Below, piece after piece: positions 1-6,211 of a DNA stretch of 9,486 nucleotides (position 1 is its first letter; each line of letters begins with the position of its first letter). The position numbers and the translations under genes are program-made. The stretch comes from CAYLLE01 sp964384485 (GTDB lineage Bacteria > Spirochaetota > Spirochaetia > CAYLLE01): the NCBI GenBank assembly GCA_964384485.1, contig CAYLLE010000137.1:1-9486 (forward strand), written 5' to 3'. Below the pieces are notes generated by a model that saw nothing but the letters and a program-made list of their open reading frames with translations, did not search any database and had not been told where the DNA came from.

Positions 1-1
1 G

Positions 2-286
2 ACCTTCACGTATATCCAGGGAAGCGGCACATATCATTCCGGCAGTATGCTTTCCGGTACCGTAAACGGCGAGGTCCGGGTGAAGTCCGATCGGTGGATT
101 GTTTTTACCGCGGGAGGCGGATACCGGAGTCCCCGTGTTACGCTGTCCGGGGAAGGCATAGTTCCGGGAGAGAGCGGTGCAGACAGCTATTTTTCGGGGA
201 AGATTCTTTTTAGCGAAATAGACTCGTTGTCTTATGTGTTCTCAATCCGGTCATATCCGTATTACTGGAAATATTCCCACTTATAA
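2..286 (+). CDS. Outer-membrane beta-barrel protein, C-terminal part (runs in from left edge)
   Basis: The frame is open from base 2 to a TAA at 284-286, giving about 94 residues, and it continues upstream of the window. The internal ATG at 47 is not a convincing start: no ribosome site precedes it and the residues before it (YIQGSGTYHSG) have the same character. The protein is rich in Gly, Ser and Tyr with alternating polar and hydrophobic residues (EVRVKSDRWIVFTAGGGY, SLSYVFSIRSYPYYW), as expected of beta-strands in an outer-membrane barrel. It ends in ...KYSHL, without the terminal Phe, Tyr or Trp that the assembly machinery usually recognises and that the barrel at 8861-9382 does have. 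The final Leu codon and the stop lie inside the 40-bp repeat at 281-320, so the natural C-terminus may have been replaced. The barrel assignment rests on composition and pattern only; a periplasmic beta-rich protein is the alternative. Confidence 0.5.
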   Translation, partial: TFTYIQGSGTYHSGSMLSGTVNGEVRVKSDRWIVFTAGGGYRSPRVTLSGEGIVPGESGADSYFSGKILFSEIDSLSYVFSIRSYPYYWKYSHL

Positions 287-320
287 ATTTTAATGCGAAT
301 GTGATCATCGGAAATTGCTG
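281..320 (+). repeat. 40-bp inverted repeat, left copy
   Basis: This segment, beginning TTATAAATTTTAATGCGAAT, matches the reverse complement of 9433-9472 at 38 of 40 positions. The mismatches are at 308 (T against C) and 312 (A against G) when both are read in this orientation. The match stops sharply at both ends. Both copies point inward, as terminal repeats would. The left copy supplies the last sense codon and TAA stop of the barrel gene to its left. I see no target-site duplication outside the pair and no recombinase between the copies, so the type of element is unknown. It could also be a genome-wide dispersed repeat. Confidence 0.85.
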
Positions 321-342
321 CGTTTTAAATCTTTGACTTGTA

Positions 343-392
343 TATACTCCGGAGGAAAGATAAAATATGCTTTTATCTATATATGGAGTATA
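343..392 (+). promoter_or_regulatory. Nested hairpin leader covering the ribosome-binding site of the UroD-like gene
   Basis: Two perfect inverted repeats are nested here. The outer arms are TATACTCC (343-350) and GGAGTATA (385-392). The inner arms are GATAAAA (359-365) and TTTTATC (371-377) around a TATGC loop. GGAG at 385-388 is the Shine-Dalgarno sequence for the ATG at 397 (8-nt spacing), and in the folded RNA it pairs with CTCC at 347-350. The fold would therefore lower translation of the first operon gene. A second ribosome-site-like GGAGG (351-355) lies in the internal loop, and an ATG (367-369) lies in the apical loop. As DNA, the outer arms could instead be an operator; TATACT at 343-348 also resembles a -10 box, but no good -35 matches it. 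The repeats are plain in the sequence; the regulatory role is inferred. Confidence 0.45.
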
Positions 393-393
393 A
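367..393 (+). CDS. Possible 8-codon leader peptide (uORF) MLLSIYGV
   Basis: An ATG at 367 follows GGAGG (351-355) by 11 nt and opens an eight-codon frame, MLLSIYGV, ending in TAA at 391-393. The next gene starts only 3 nt later (ATG 397) and is in the same frame, separated by this TAA alone. Translation of the uORF would disrupt the hairpin that hides the downstream Shine-Dalgarno, so coupling or attenuation is conceivable. The peptide has no run of one regulated amino acid. Start spacing is slightly long and such short frames occur by chance, so this is tentative. Confidence 0.25.
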   Translation: MLLSIYGV

Positions 394-396
394 CAC

Positions 397-1395
397 ATGA
401 CACCAAGAGAAATAATTAAAGCAAACATTGAGTTCGCCGGGGCCGACCGGATAGGTCTCAATTTTAATAATGAACCGGACCGGATCAGCGATTTTACCGG
501 AGCCGGCTGTGACCACGGCATCGAGATCAAGGAATGGGAAGAAGGGCCCATGGAATACTACACCGACATTTGGGGAAATGTGTGGCATCGGATGAAGGGC
601 CGCAGCAAGGGCGGAGAAGTATGTACACCGATTATTCCGGACTGGAAAGATCTTGACTCCCTGGAGCTTCCCGACCTGGACAATCCCGCCTACTTTGAAA
701 ACGCGCGAAAACTGGGCGCGTCGGATACCGATCTTTTTAAAGTGGGCTGGATGCTCGGGTGGCCCTTTGCCACGTGCCGGTATATGCGGACCATGGAAGT
801 TTATTTTACCGACCTGGTTCTGGAGCGGGAACGGCTGGATATACTGCATGACCGGGTTACCACCCTGCTGGAAGGGGTGATAGAGCAGTACGGAAAAGCC
901 GGGATGGACGCGGTTATGTACTGTGAGGATCTAGGTGTACAGGACCGGCTTCTTATCGGCCCGGAAATGTGGCGGGATATTTTCCGGCCCCTGTACGAAC
1001 GGCTTACCGGAAAGGCCCATGAATACGGCATGAAGGTTATTATGCATTCATGCGGCTACAACTGGGATATCATAGACGATCTGTGCCTGGCCGGGGTGGA
1101 CTGCCTCCAGTTCGATCAGCCGACGATCTACGACATGCCCGCTTTGGCGGAGAAACTTAAGAAACACGGAGTCGGGCTTTTTTCTCCCTGCGATATCCAG
1201 CAGGTACTTCCCACTGCCGACAAGGACCTGATACGGAAAGAAACAAAACGTTTGGTAGAAACATTCCGCGGAGGATTCATAGCCAAAGATTATACCGATC
1301 TTAACGGAATCGGCGTGGATATCGAATCCGACAGGACCGCCTACCGGACTTTCGTGGAAACAGGAGCTCCCGAACTAGCGGGGGCAGTAAAATAA
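397..1395 (+). CDS. Uroporphyrinogen decarboxylase (UroD/MtaA) family protein, role unknown
   Basis: This 332-residue cytosolic protein starts MTPREIIKANIEF, the usual opening of UroD-fold (URO-D, TIM-barrel) proteins, and no in-frame start lies upstream after the TAA at 391. The family includes haem-pathway decarboxylases and zinc-dependent corrinoid:CoM methyltransferases (MtaA, CmuA). Signature pieces present are a His-x-Cys motif (H217-S-C219-G), DCLQFDQP (235-242), and CDIQQVLPT (265-273), which matches the family's [GV]DxQ..LP element. Corrinoid-type members normally carry a further Cys in a C-terminal PGC-like loop; here the corresponding region reads GGFIAKDYTDLNGIGVD (292-308) with no Cys, so only H217 and C219, possibly with C265, could hold zinc. 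The N-terminus lacks the haem-enzyme pattern and no haem genes are near, so true HemE is unlikely. It heads an operon with an oxidoreductase (28-nt gap) and a GH116 glycosidase, suggesting a role in glycoside or one-carbon metabolism. The family call is firm, the function unknown. Confidence 0.85.
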   Translation: MTPREIIKANIEFAGADRIGLNFNNEPDRISDFTGAGCDHGIEIKEWEEGPMEYYTDIWGNVWHRMKGRSKGGEVCTPIIPDWKDLDSLELPDLDNPAYFENARKLGASDTDLFKVGWMLGWPFATCRYMRTMEVYFTDLVLERERLDILHDRVTTLLEGVIEQYGKAGMDAVMYCEDLGVQDRLLIGPEMWRDIFRPLYERLTGKAHEYGMKVIMHSCGYNWDIIDDLCLAGVDCLQFDQPTIYDMPALAEKLKKHGVGLFSPCDIQQVLPTADKDLIRKETKRLVETFRGGFIAKDYTDLNGIGVDIESDRTAYRTFVETGAPELAGAVK

Positions 1396-1423
1396 AACCG
1401 ACATAGAACAAAGGAAGGATAAA

Positions 1424-2491
1424 ATGAAGCAGCTGAACGTTGGAATAATTGGATTCGGAAGAAGCGGCCGTAACATTCATACCGCTCACTTCAGTAAAGA
1501 CTCCGACCGCTTTAAAATAGCGGCCGTAACGGATAAACTGGAAGACCGCAGGAAAAGGGCGGAACAGGAGACTGGAGGAAAGGCGTACGAGGACTACCGG
1601 GAGTTCTTCGATCTTGATCTTGACTTGATCGTTAACGCGTCTCCCAGTCATCTCCATGTGCCCATCACCAAGGATATCCTTAAAGCCGGATACAATTGTG
1701 TCTGTGAAAAACCCCTGGCCCGGGATCCGAAAGATGTGGACCGGCTTATTTCGGCGGCGGAAAAATCCGGGGTGATGTTCACCGTGTTTCAGCAGTCCCG
1801 GTTCGCCCCGTACTTCCGCCAGGTCCGGAAGGTAATTGATTCCGGAGTACTTGGACGGATAGCCCAGATTTCAATTGCTTTTAACGGTTTCAGCCGAAGG
1901 TACGACTGGCAGACAATTCAGGAGTTCATGGGCGGAAGCCTCCTGAACACGGGACCTCATCCTCTGGATCAGGCTCTTCAGCTTTTCGGCACGGATGTTA
2001 TGCCGGAGGTATTCTGCCATATGGACCGTATCAATACCGCCGGCGACGCGGAAGATCATGTGGCATTGATGCTCCGGGGACACGGCCGGCCGCTCATCTA
2101 CATTGAGCTTTCTTCATCAAGCGCTTTTCCCGAGTATACCTACCGCATTTACGGAACCACTGGCAGTCTCCGGGGAAACATGAAGGAGATGGAGTGGAAA
2201 TATTTTGATCCGAAACAGCATGTCCGGCCCGAACTTGTTCGGGGGCCGCTTATGGATGATGAAGGCCTTCCGATCTATCCATCGGAAGAACTGGAATGGC
2301 AGGAGGATTCCTGGCAGGTTCCGGCGGGCAATGAAAATCTGTTTGAAACGATAAGCCGGAGTTACTACGACATGATTTACGCCCATCTGACGGAGGGCGT
2401 TCCGCTTGAGGTTACCCCTCAGCAAGTCCGACGTCAGGCCGAAGTAATCCGGGAATGCCGGCGGCAGAATCCGACGATTTATACCGCCTGA
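1424..2491 (+). CDS. Gfo/Idh/MocA family NAD(P)-dependent oxidoreductase
   Basis: This 355-residue cytosolic enzyme has an N-terminal Rossmann fold with VGIIGFGRSGR (6-16) for NAD(P) binding. The usual acid of strand 2 is in AAVTDK (33-38). The family's EKP motif (CEKPLA, 94-99) supplies catalytic Lys96. The second domain has GGSLLNTGPHPLDQA (170-184), where His179 and Asp182 match the G-x-D/G-x-H-x-x-D substrate-site pattern of inositol and glucose-fructose oxidoreductases. Family members oxidise a sugar or cyclitol hydroxyl to a ketone, or reduce the reverse way. Length is normal. An AAGGAAGGA ribosome site precedes the ATG. It is the second gene of the operon, with the GH116 start only 9 nt after its stop. 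The likely job is oxidation of the sugar released by GH116 or a derivative; the substrate cannot be read from sequence. Confidence 0.9.
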   Translation: MKQLNVGIIGFGRSGRNIHTAHFSKDSDRFKIAAVTDKLEDRRKRAEQETGGKAYEDYREFFDLDLDLIVNASPSHLHVPITKDILKAGYNCVCEKPLARDPKDVDRLISAAEKSGVMFTVFQQSRFAPYFRQVRKVIDSGVLGRIAQISIAFNGFSRRYDWQTIQEFMGGSLLNTGPHPLDQALQLFGTDVMPEVFCHMDRINTAGDAEDHVALMLRGHGRPLIYIELSSSSAFPEYTYRIYGTTGSLRGNMKEMEWKYFDPKQHVRPELVRGPLMDDEGLPIYPSEELEWQEDSWQVPAGNENLFETISRSYYDMIYAHLTEGVPLEVTPQQVRRQAEVIRECRRQNPTIYTA

Positions 2492-2500
2492 GGAGGCGTT

Positions 2501-4912
2501 ATGAGCAGCAGGGTGTACCGGGACAATGAACTTAATAGAGTTGCCTTTCCATTAGGCGGAATCGGCGCCGGTATGATCTGTCTGGAAGGAACCGGATCAC
2601 TTTCCCACCTTTCAGTCCGGCACAAACCGGAAGTATTCAACGAACCGGTCATTTTTGCCGCGGTAACCTCGGGTTCCGGCTCTGAAGCTGCCGCCCGGGT
2701 GCTGGAGGGACCGGTCCCGGGCTGGAAAGTCTTCGGCAGCCCGGGAACCGGAAACGGCGCGCGGGGCACCACTTACGGACTGCCCCGGTTCCGGGAAGCC
2801 GAGTTCTCCTCATCCTTCCCCTTCGCCCGGTGTTTCCTGAAAGACGCGGATCTTCCCGTTGCAGCCGAAATAACCGGATGGAGCCCGTTTATTCCGGGTG
2901 ATCCCGACAACTCCTCACTACCCATGGCCGTACTGGAATACAGCTTAACCAATACCGGTGCCGCTCCGCTTCCGGTGATGTTTTCGATGCACGCTGAAAA
3001 TTTCATGAAGGCTGGTGACGGACCTAACCGGGTGCGGAAAACAGCAGACGGTTTCATTCTGGAGCAGGACGGTACCGCCGATGCCCCGGAGCATGGCGGC
3101 GCGTTTTCGTTCTCCCTTTCCGGTCACCGGACAATAACCGATACCGCATGGTTCCGGGGCGGCTGGTTCGATCCTCTCACCATGATCTGGCGGACTGTTA
3201 CTAACGGCACCGCTGAATCAAAAGGGGATGTAACTTCCGGCGATCCGAGCCCGGGGGGCAGTCTCTCCGTTTCCGCGGAACTCGGTCCCGGGGAAACAAC
3301 GGTACTACCGGTAATCATGACCTGGTATGTTCCGGAATCAAATCTTACGGCGGGGGAGCCCGCGGCCGGCTGCTGCGGTAACGGCAGAGGCGGCTACAAA
3401 CCCTTCTATATATCCATGTTTTCATCGATTGAAGAAACCGGCGCATACTGCAAAAAGCATATGGAATCTCTCCGCCGGAAAAGCCTTGCCTTCTCGGAGT
3501 GCTTTTTCGATACCGACCTTCCCGGCGAAGTAACAGAAGCGGTGGAGGCAAATCTTACGATTCTAAAATCTCCTACCGTGCTCCGGCAGGCCGACGGCCG
3601 GCTTTGGTGCTGGGAAGGCTGCTGTGATGAGCGGGGCTGCTGCTACGGAAGCTGCACCCATGTATGGAACTATGCCCAGGCGCTACCTCACCTTTTTCCT
3701 TCTCTGGAACGTTCACTGCGGGAAACCGAATTCGGTCCGTCACAGAACGATGAAGGGCACCAGAACATGCGTACCGCTCTTCCCATAGCCGAAGCGGTTC
3801 ACAACTTCCATGCCGCGTCCGACGGGCAGCTCGGCGGTATCATGAAAGCCTACCGGGAATGGCGTATAAGCGGCGATACTAAATGGCTTCGGCGGATTTG
3901 GCCCCGTGTTAAGCAGAGTCTCGCCTACTGTATAAAAACGTGGGACCCGGACCATACCGGAGTACTTTCCGAGCCGCATCACAACACCTACGATATCGAG
4001 TTCTGGGGTCCCGACGGGATGTGCACGAGCTTTTATTTAGGAGCTCTCCGGGCAGCGTCCCGGATGGCCGAAACAGTCGGAGAGGATCATAGCCTCTACG
4101 ACGGGTTTTACCAAAAAGGACTCCGGTATCTGGAAGAAAATCTATTCAACGGTGAATACTTTTTCCAGGACATTCAGGTTGAAAACCTCCGTGCTCCTAA
4201 TCCGCTGGAAGATAAAAAGACCCTTGGTTCATACTCTCCGGAAGCAAGAGATCTTTTTCTAAAAGAGGGACCGAAATACCAGTACGGAACTGGCTGTCTC
4301 TCCGACGGTATCATCGGGGTGTGGATGTCCCGGGTTTGCGGTCTGGACGGCTTCGGAGACCGTGAAAAAGTCCGGAGTCACCTGAAATCGGTATACCGGT
4401 ACAACTACCGGGATGATCTCCACGCCCACGCCAATCCGCAGCGTCCCGGGTACGCTCTGGGGTCGGAAGGAGGTCTCCTCCTCTGTACGTGGCCGAAGGG
4501 GAACGGTCTGAGTCTGCCCTTTCCCTACAGCAACGAGGTGTGGACCGGGATTGAATACCAGGCTGCAGCCCATCTTATTATGGAGGGCTTCATCGAGGAG
4601 GGGCTGGATATCGTGAAAACCCTGCGGCGCCGGTACGACGGCACCATCCGGAACCCCTACAACGAATACGAATGCGGTCACTGGTACGCCCGGGCCATGG
4701 CGTCGTATTCACTCCTCCAGGCCTTTTCCGGAGCCCGGTACGACGCGGTTGAGCAGGTGCTCTACCTGGAGCCCGTACTCACCGGCGATTTCCGGGTATT
4801 CCTTTCCGCCGCCGGGGGTTACGGAACGGCAGGGATCCGGAACGGTGAACCCTTTCTGGATGTTAAATCCGGGGAGATACCGGTTAAAGAGATCAGGCTG
4901 CAGCGGAGATAA
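2501..4912 (+). CDS. GH116 family beta-glycosidase (GBA2-like beta-glucosidase), cytoplasmic
   Basis: This 803-residue protein has the two-part GH116 plan: an N-terminal beta-sandwich opening with AFPLGGIGAGMICLEGTG (15-32), and a C-terminal (alpha/alpha)6 domain from about residue 330. GH116 enzymes hydrolyse beta-glucosides or beta-xylosides with retention of configuration. By motif, E372 in CWEG is the likely nucleophile and D498 in HNTYDIEF the likely acid/base. E722 and R731 in NEYECGHWYAR keep the nine-residue spacing of the sugar-binding Glu and Arg of the Thermoanaerobacterium enzyme (from memory of TxGH116). A Cys-rich run, C370 to C385, holds six Cys around THVWNYAQ. There is no signal peptide, so it acts on an imported substrate in the cytoplasm. 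AGGAGG (2491-2496) overlaps the stop of the upstream gene and fixes the start. It is the last gene of the operon; its end lies 13 nt from the convergent ATPase gene with no terminator between. Confidence 0.9.
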   Translation: MSSRVYRDNELNRVAFPLGGIGAGMICLEGTGSLSHLSVRHKPEVFNEPVIFAAVTSGSGSEAAARVLEGPVPGWKVFGSPGTGNGARGTTYGLPRFREAEFSSSFPFARCFLKDADLPVAAEITGWSPFIPGDPDNSSLPMAVLEYSLTNTGAAPLPVMFSMHAENFMKAGDGPNRVRKTADGFILEQDGTADAPEHGGAFSFSLSGHRTITDTAWFRGGWFDPLTMIWRTVTNGTAESKGDVTSGDPSPGGSLSVSAELGPGETTVLPVIMTWYVPESNLTAGEPAAGCCGNGRGGYKPFYISMFSSIEETGAYCKKHMESLRRKSLAFSECFFDTDLPGEVTEAVEANLTILKSPTVLRQADGRLWCWEGCCDERGCCYGSCTHVWNYAQALPHLFPSLERSLRETEFGPSQNDEGHQNMRTALPIAEAVHNFHAASDGQLGGIMKAYREWRISGDTKWLRRIWPRVKQSLAYCIKTWDPDHTGVLSEPHHNTYDIEFWGPDGMCTSFYLGALRAASRMAETVGEDHSLYDGFYQKGLRYLEENLFNGEYFFQDIQVENLRAPNPLEDKKTLGSYSPEARDLFLKEGPKYQYGTGCLSDGIIGVWMSRVCGLDGFGDREKVRSHLKSVYRYNYRDDLHAHANPQRPGYALGSEGGLLLCTWPKGNGLSLPFPYSNEVWTGIEYQAAAHLIMEGFIEEGLDIVKTLRRRYDGTIRNPYNEYECGHWYARAMASYSLLQAFSGARYDAVEQVLYLEPVLTGDFRVFLSAAGGYGTAGIRNGEPFLDVKSGEIPVKEIRLQRR

Positions 4913-4925
4913 GAGTTTTCTGCTG

Positions 4926-6149
4926 TTATTCATCGGATTCAAGGAGAAAATCGATGATTCTCTGCCGTCGGATACCTTTCCTTCCCGGAATATCTACCGT
5001 GTCCATGGATAGAACGGTTTTCGGATGATTATCTTTAATCACTTCCAGGGCACCGAATTCCCGGTCTGCGGTTTCTTTGGAAGAGATAAGGTAGGCAACC
5101 TGCAGATAAATTCTCCGGTTGTCCTTTTCGGCAATAAAATCAATTTCACGGTCCGTCCATTTACCGGTATAAACACGATAGCCGCGCTTTAGAAGTTCCA
5201 GATATATGACATTTTCGAGCAAACCCGAGATGTCCTGTTCTTTATACCCGATGAGACCATGGCGGAGTCCAATATCTCCCATATAATATTTCTGAGTCAG
5301 TTCCAGTAACCGCAGGCCTTTAAGATCAAATCTTTGTGAACGGTGAATAAGAAACGCTGCTTCAAGGTAACTGATGTATTTTTGTACTGTATCCACCGTA
5401 ACAGACATTTTCCTTGATTTAAGAAAATCGGAAATCCGTTTCGCACTCGTTATATTACCGCAGTTGTCAAAGATGAATCTGGATATGTTGAGCAGTTGGG
5501 CAGGATCTCTCACGGAGAACCGGGTAACCACGTCTTTCATGAGGAGGGTATTGAATATACCGTTCAGATATTGGTAAACATATTCATCTTTAAGCTCCAA
5601 TGCATGAATCCCGGGAAAACCTCCGTATTTAAGAAAGAGCTTGAACTCCTGGAGGGGATTGATATCATTTTTGTTTTTGCCGCGAAAAAGAAGGAAATCA
5701 CTGAAATTCAATGGGTAAACCGGTATTTCAATAAATCTTCCTGAAAGCAGTGTCGCGAGATCGGATGACAGCAGGGAGGCGTTAGACCCTGTAATTGTCA
5801 AATCTGCTAAACCGTCGGCTAAAATTGAAGCGGCTGCTTTTTCCCAGGATGATATATTCTGGATTTCATCGATAAAAAGATAAACCGGTCCGCTGATTGT
5901 CCGGATTCGGTCTTTAACGAATCGGTACAATTCACTGTATCCGGCTATAAACTCCCATTCCAGAGATTCTTTGTTGATATAGATAATGTTGTTTTCGGAA
6001 ACACCGGATTCAATCAGATACCGACGCAGCAGCAGCAGAAGAGAGCTCTTCCCTGCCCGGCGTATCCCGGACAGAACTTTTATTATCTGTTTATCGATAA
6101 ACGGGATTATTTTGTCAAGGTAATCAACCCGAACAATTAGTTCGTTCAT
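4926..6149 (-). CDS. AAA-type ATPase with DUF4143 C-terminal domain
   Basis: This 407-residue protein has a P-loop at 28-36 (GIRRAGKSS, Lys34), a Walker B at 89-95 (VYLFIDE, Asp94-Glu95) and a sensor-like TITGSNASLLS (118-128), followed by LLSGRF. The C-terminal half is DUF4143: LENVIYLELLKRGY (311-324), then a nuclease-like core REIDFIA (334-340) and YLQVAY (348-353). Asp337 is kept, but the E-x-K of an active PD-(D/E)xK site reads Q350-V-A, so nuclease activity is doubtful. Such ATPases are common in anaerobes and spirochaetes; their cellular role is unsettled. The ATG at 6149 is 7 nt from a TATAAT box, with no Shine-Dalgarno, implying a leaderless mRNA. Sampled 60-bp lines contain 22-24 G or C, against 34 in a GH116 line, suggesting a separate origin. 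It sits alone between two converging operons and under two palindromes, so it is probably not functionally tied to the sugar genes. Confidence 0.88.
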   Translation of the reverse strand: MNELIVRVDYLDKIIPFIDKQIIKVLSGIRRAGKSSLLLLLRRYLIESGVSENNIIYINKESLEWEFIAGYSELYRFVKDRIRTISGPVYLFIDEIQNISSWEKAAASILADGLADLTITGSNASLLSSDLATLLSGRFIEIPVYPLNFSDFLLFRGKNKNDINPLQEFKLFLKYGGFPGIHALELKDEYVYQYLNGIFNTLLMKDVVTRFSVRDPAQLLNISRFIFDNCGNITSAKRISDFLKSRKMSVTVDTVQKYISYLEAAFLIHRSQRFDLKGLRLLELTQKYYMGDIGLRHGLIGYKEQDISGLLENVIYLELLKRGYRVYTGKWTDREIDFIAEKDNRRIYLQVAYLISSKETADREFGALEVIKDNHPKTVLSMDTVDIPGRKGIRRQRIIDFLLESDE

Positions 6150-6150
6150 A

Positions 6151-6170
6151 GTTTCTATTATAATCGAAAA
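6151..6170. promoter_or_regulatory. Operator-like palindrome 1, over the -10 box of the ATPase gene
   Basis: GTTTCTATTATAATCGAAAA is an imperfect palindrome with arms TTTC..TA and T..CGAAA. It matches the palindrome at 6191-6210 in 16 of 20 positions and lies exactly 40 bp from it, about four helical turns, so both would face the same side of the DNA. It covers the -10 box and ends 1 nt from the start codon, where a bound dimer would block RNA polymerase. The cognate regulator is not in the window. Confidence 0.5.
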
Positions 6171-6185
6171 AAGTACAAATTACAA
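6157..6185 (-). promoter_or_regulatory. Sigma70-type promoter of the DUF4143 ATPase gene (leaderless)
   Basis: On the minus strand TTGTAA (6185-6180) and a perfect TATAAT (6162-6157) are separated by 17 nt. Seven nt separate the -10 box from the ATG (6149-6147), so transcription should begin at or within a base or two of the start codon. No Shine-Dalgarno lies in the short gap (AGAAACT). The core overlaps the palindrome at 6151-6170, and the second palindrome lies just upstream of the -35. Confidence 0.6.
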
Positions 6186-6190
6186 CAATA

Positions 6191-6210
6191 GTTTCGATCA
6201 TATTCGAAAC
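6191..6210. promoter_or_regulatory. Operator-like perfect palindrome 2, upstream of the ATPase promoter
   Basis: GTTTCGATCATATTCGAAAC has perfect 7-bp arms (GTTTCGA, TCGAAAC) around 6 bp. It lies 5 bp upstream of the -35 box of the ATPase promoter and 1 bp after the stop of the isomerase gene. It could also form a weak hairpin at the end of the minus-strand sugar operon, but it is AT-rich and lacks a following T-run, so a protein-binding site shared with 6151-6170 explains it better. Confidence 0.55.
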
Positions 6211-6211
6211 T

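Noticed and set aside
333..366. Promoter TTGACT (333-338) with TAAAAT (361-366) for the left operon
   Set aside because: The spacer is 22 nt, too long for a normal sigma70 promoter; TATACT at 343-348 also lacks a well-placed -35.
2501..4912. GH116 protein having lost its nucleophile, because THVWNYAQ has Ala after the Tyr
   Set aside because: The nucleophile of GH116 is the Glu of the upstream WEG motif, and E372 is present; the Asp of TYD (D498) is also kept.
6191..6210. Intrinsic terminator of the aminotransferase-isomerase operon
   Set aside because: The 7-bp AT-rich stem has no T-run after it, and a matched palindrome 40 bp away at the ATPase promoter fits an operator pair better.
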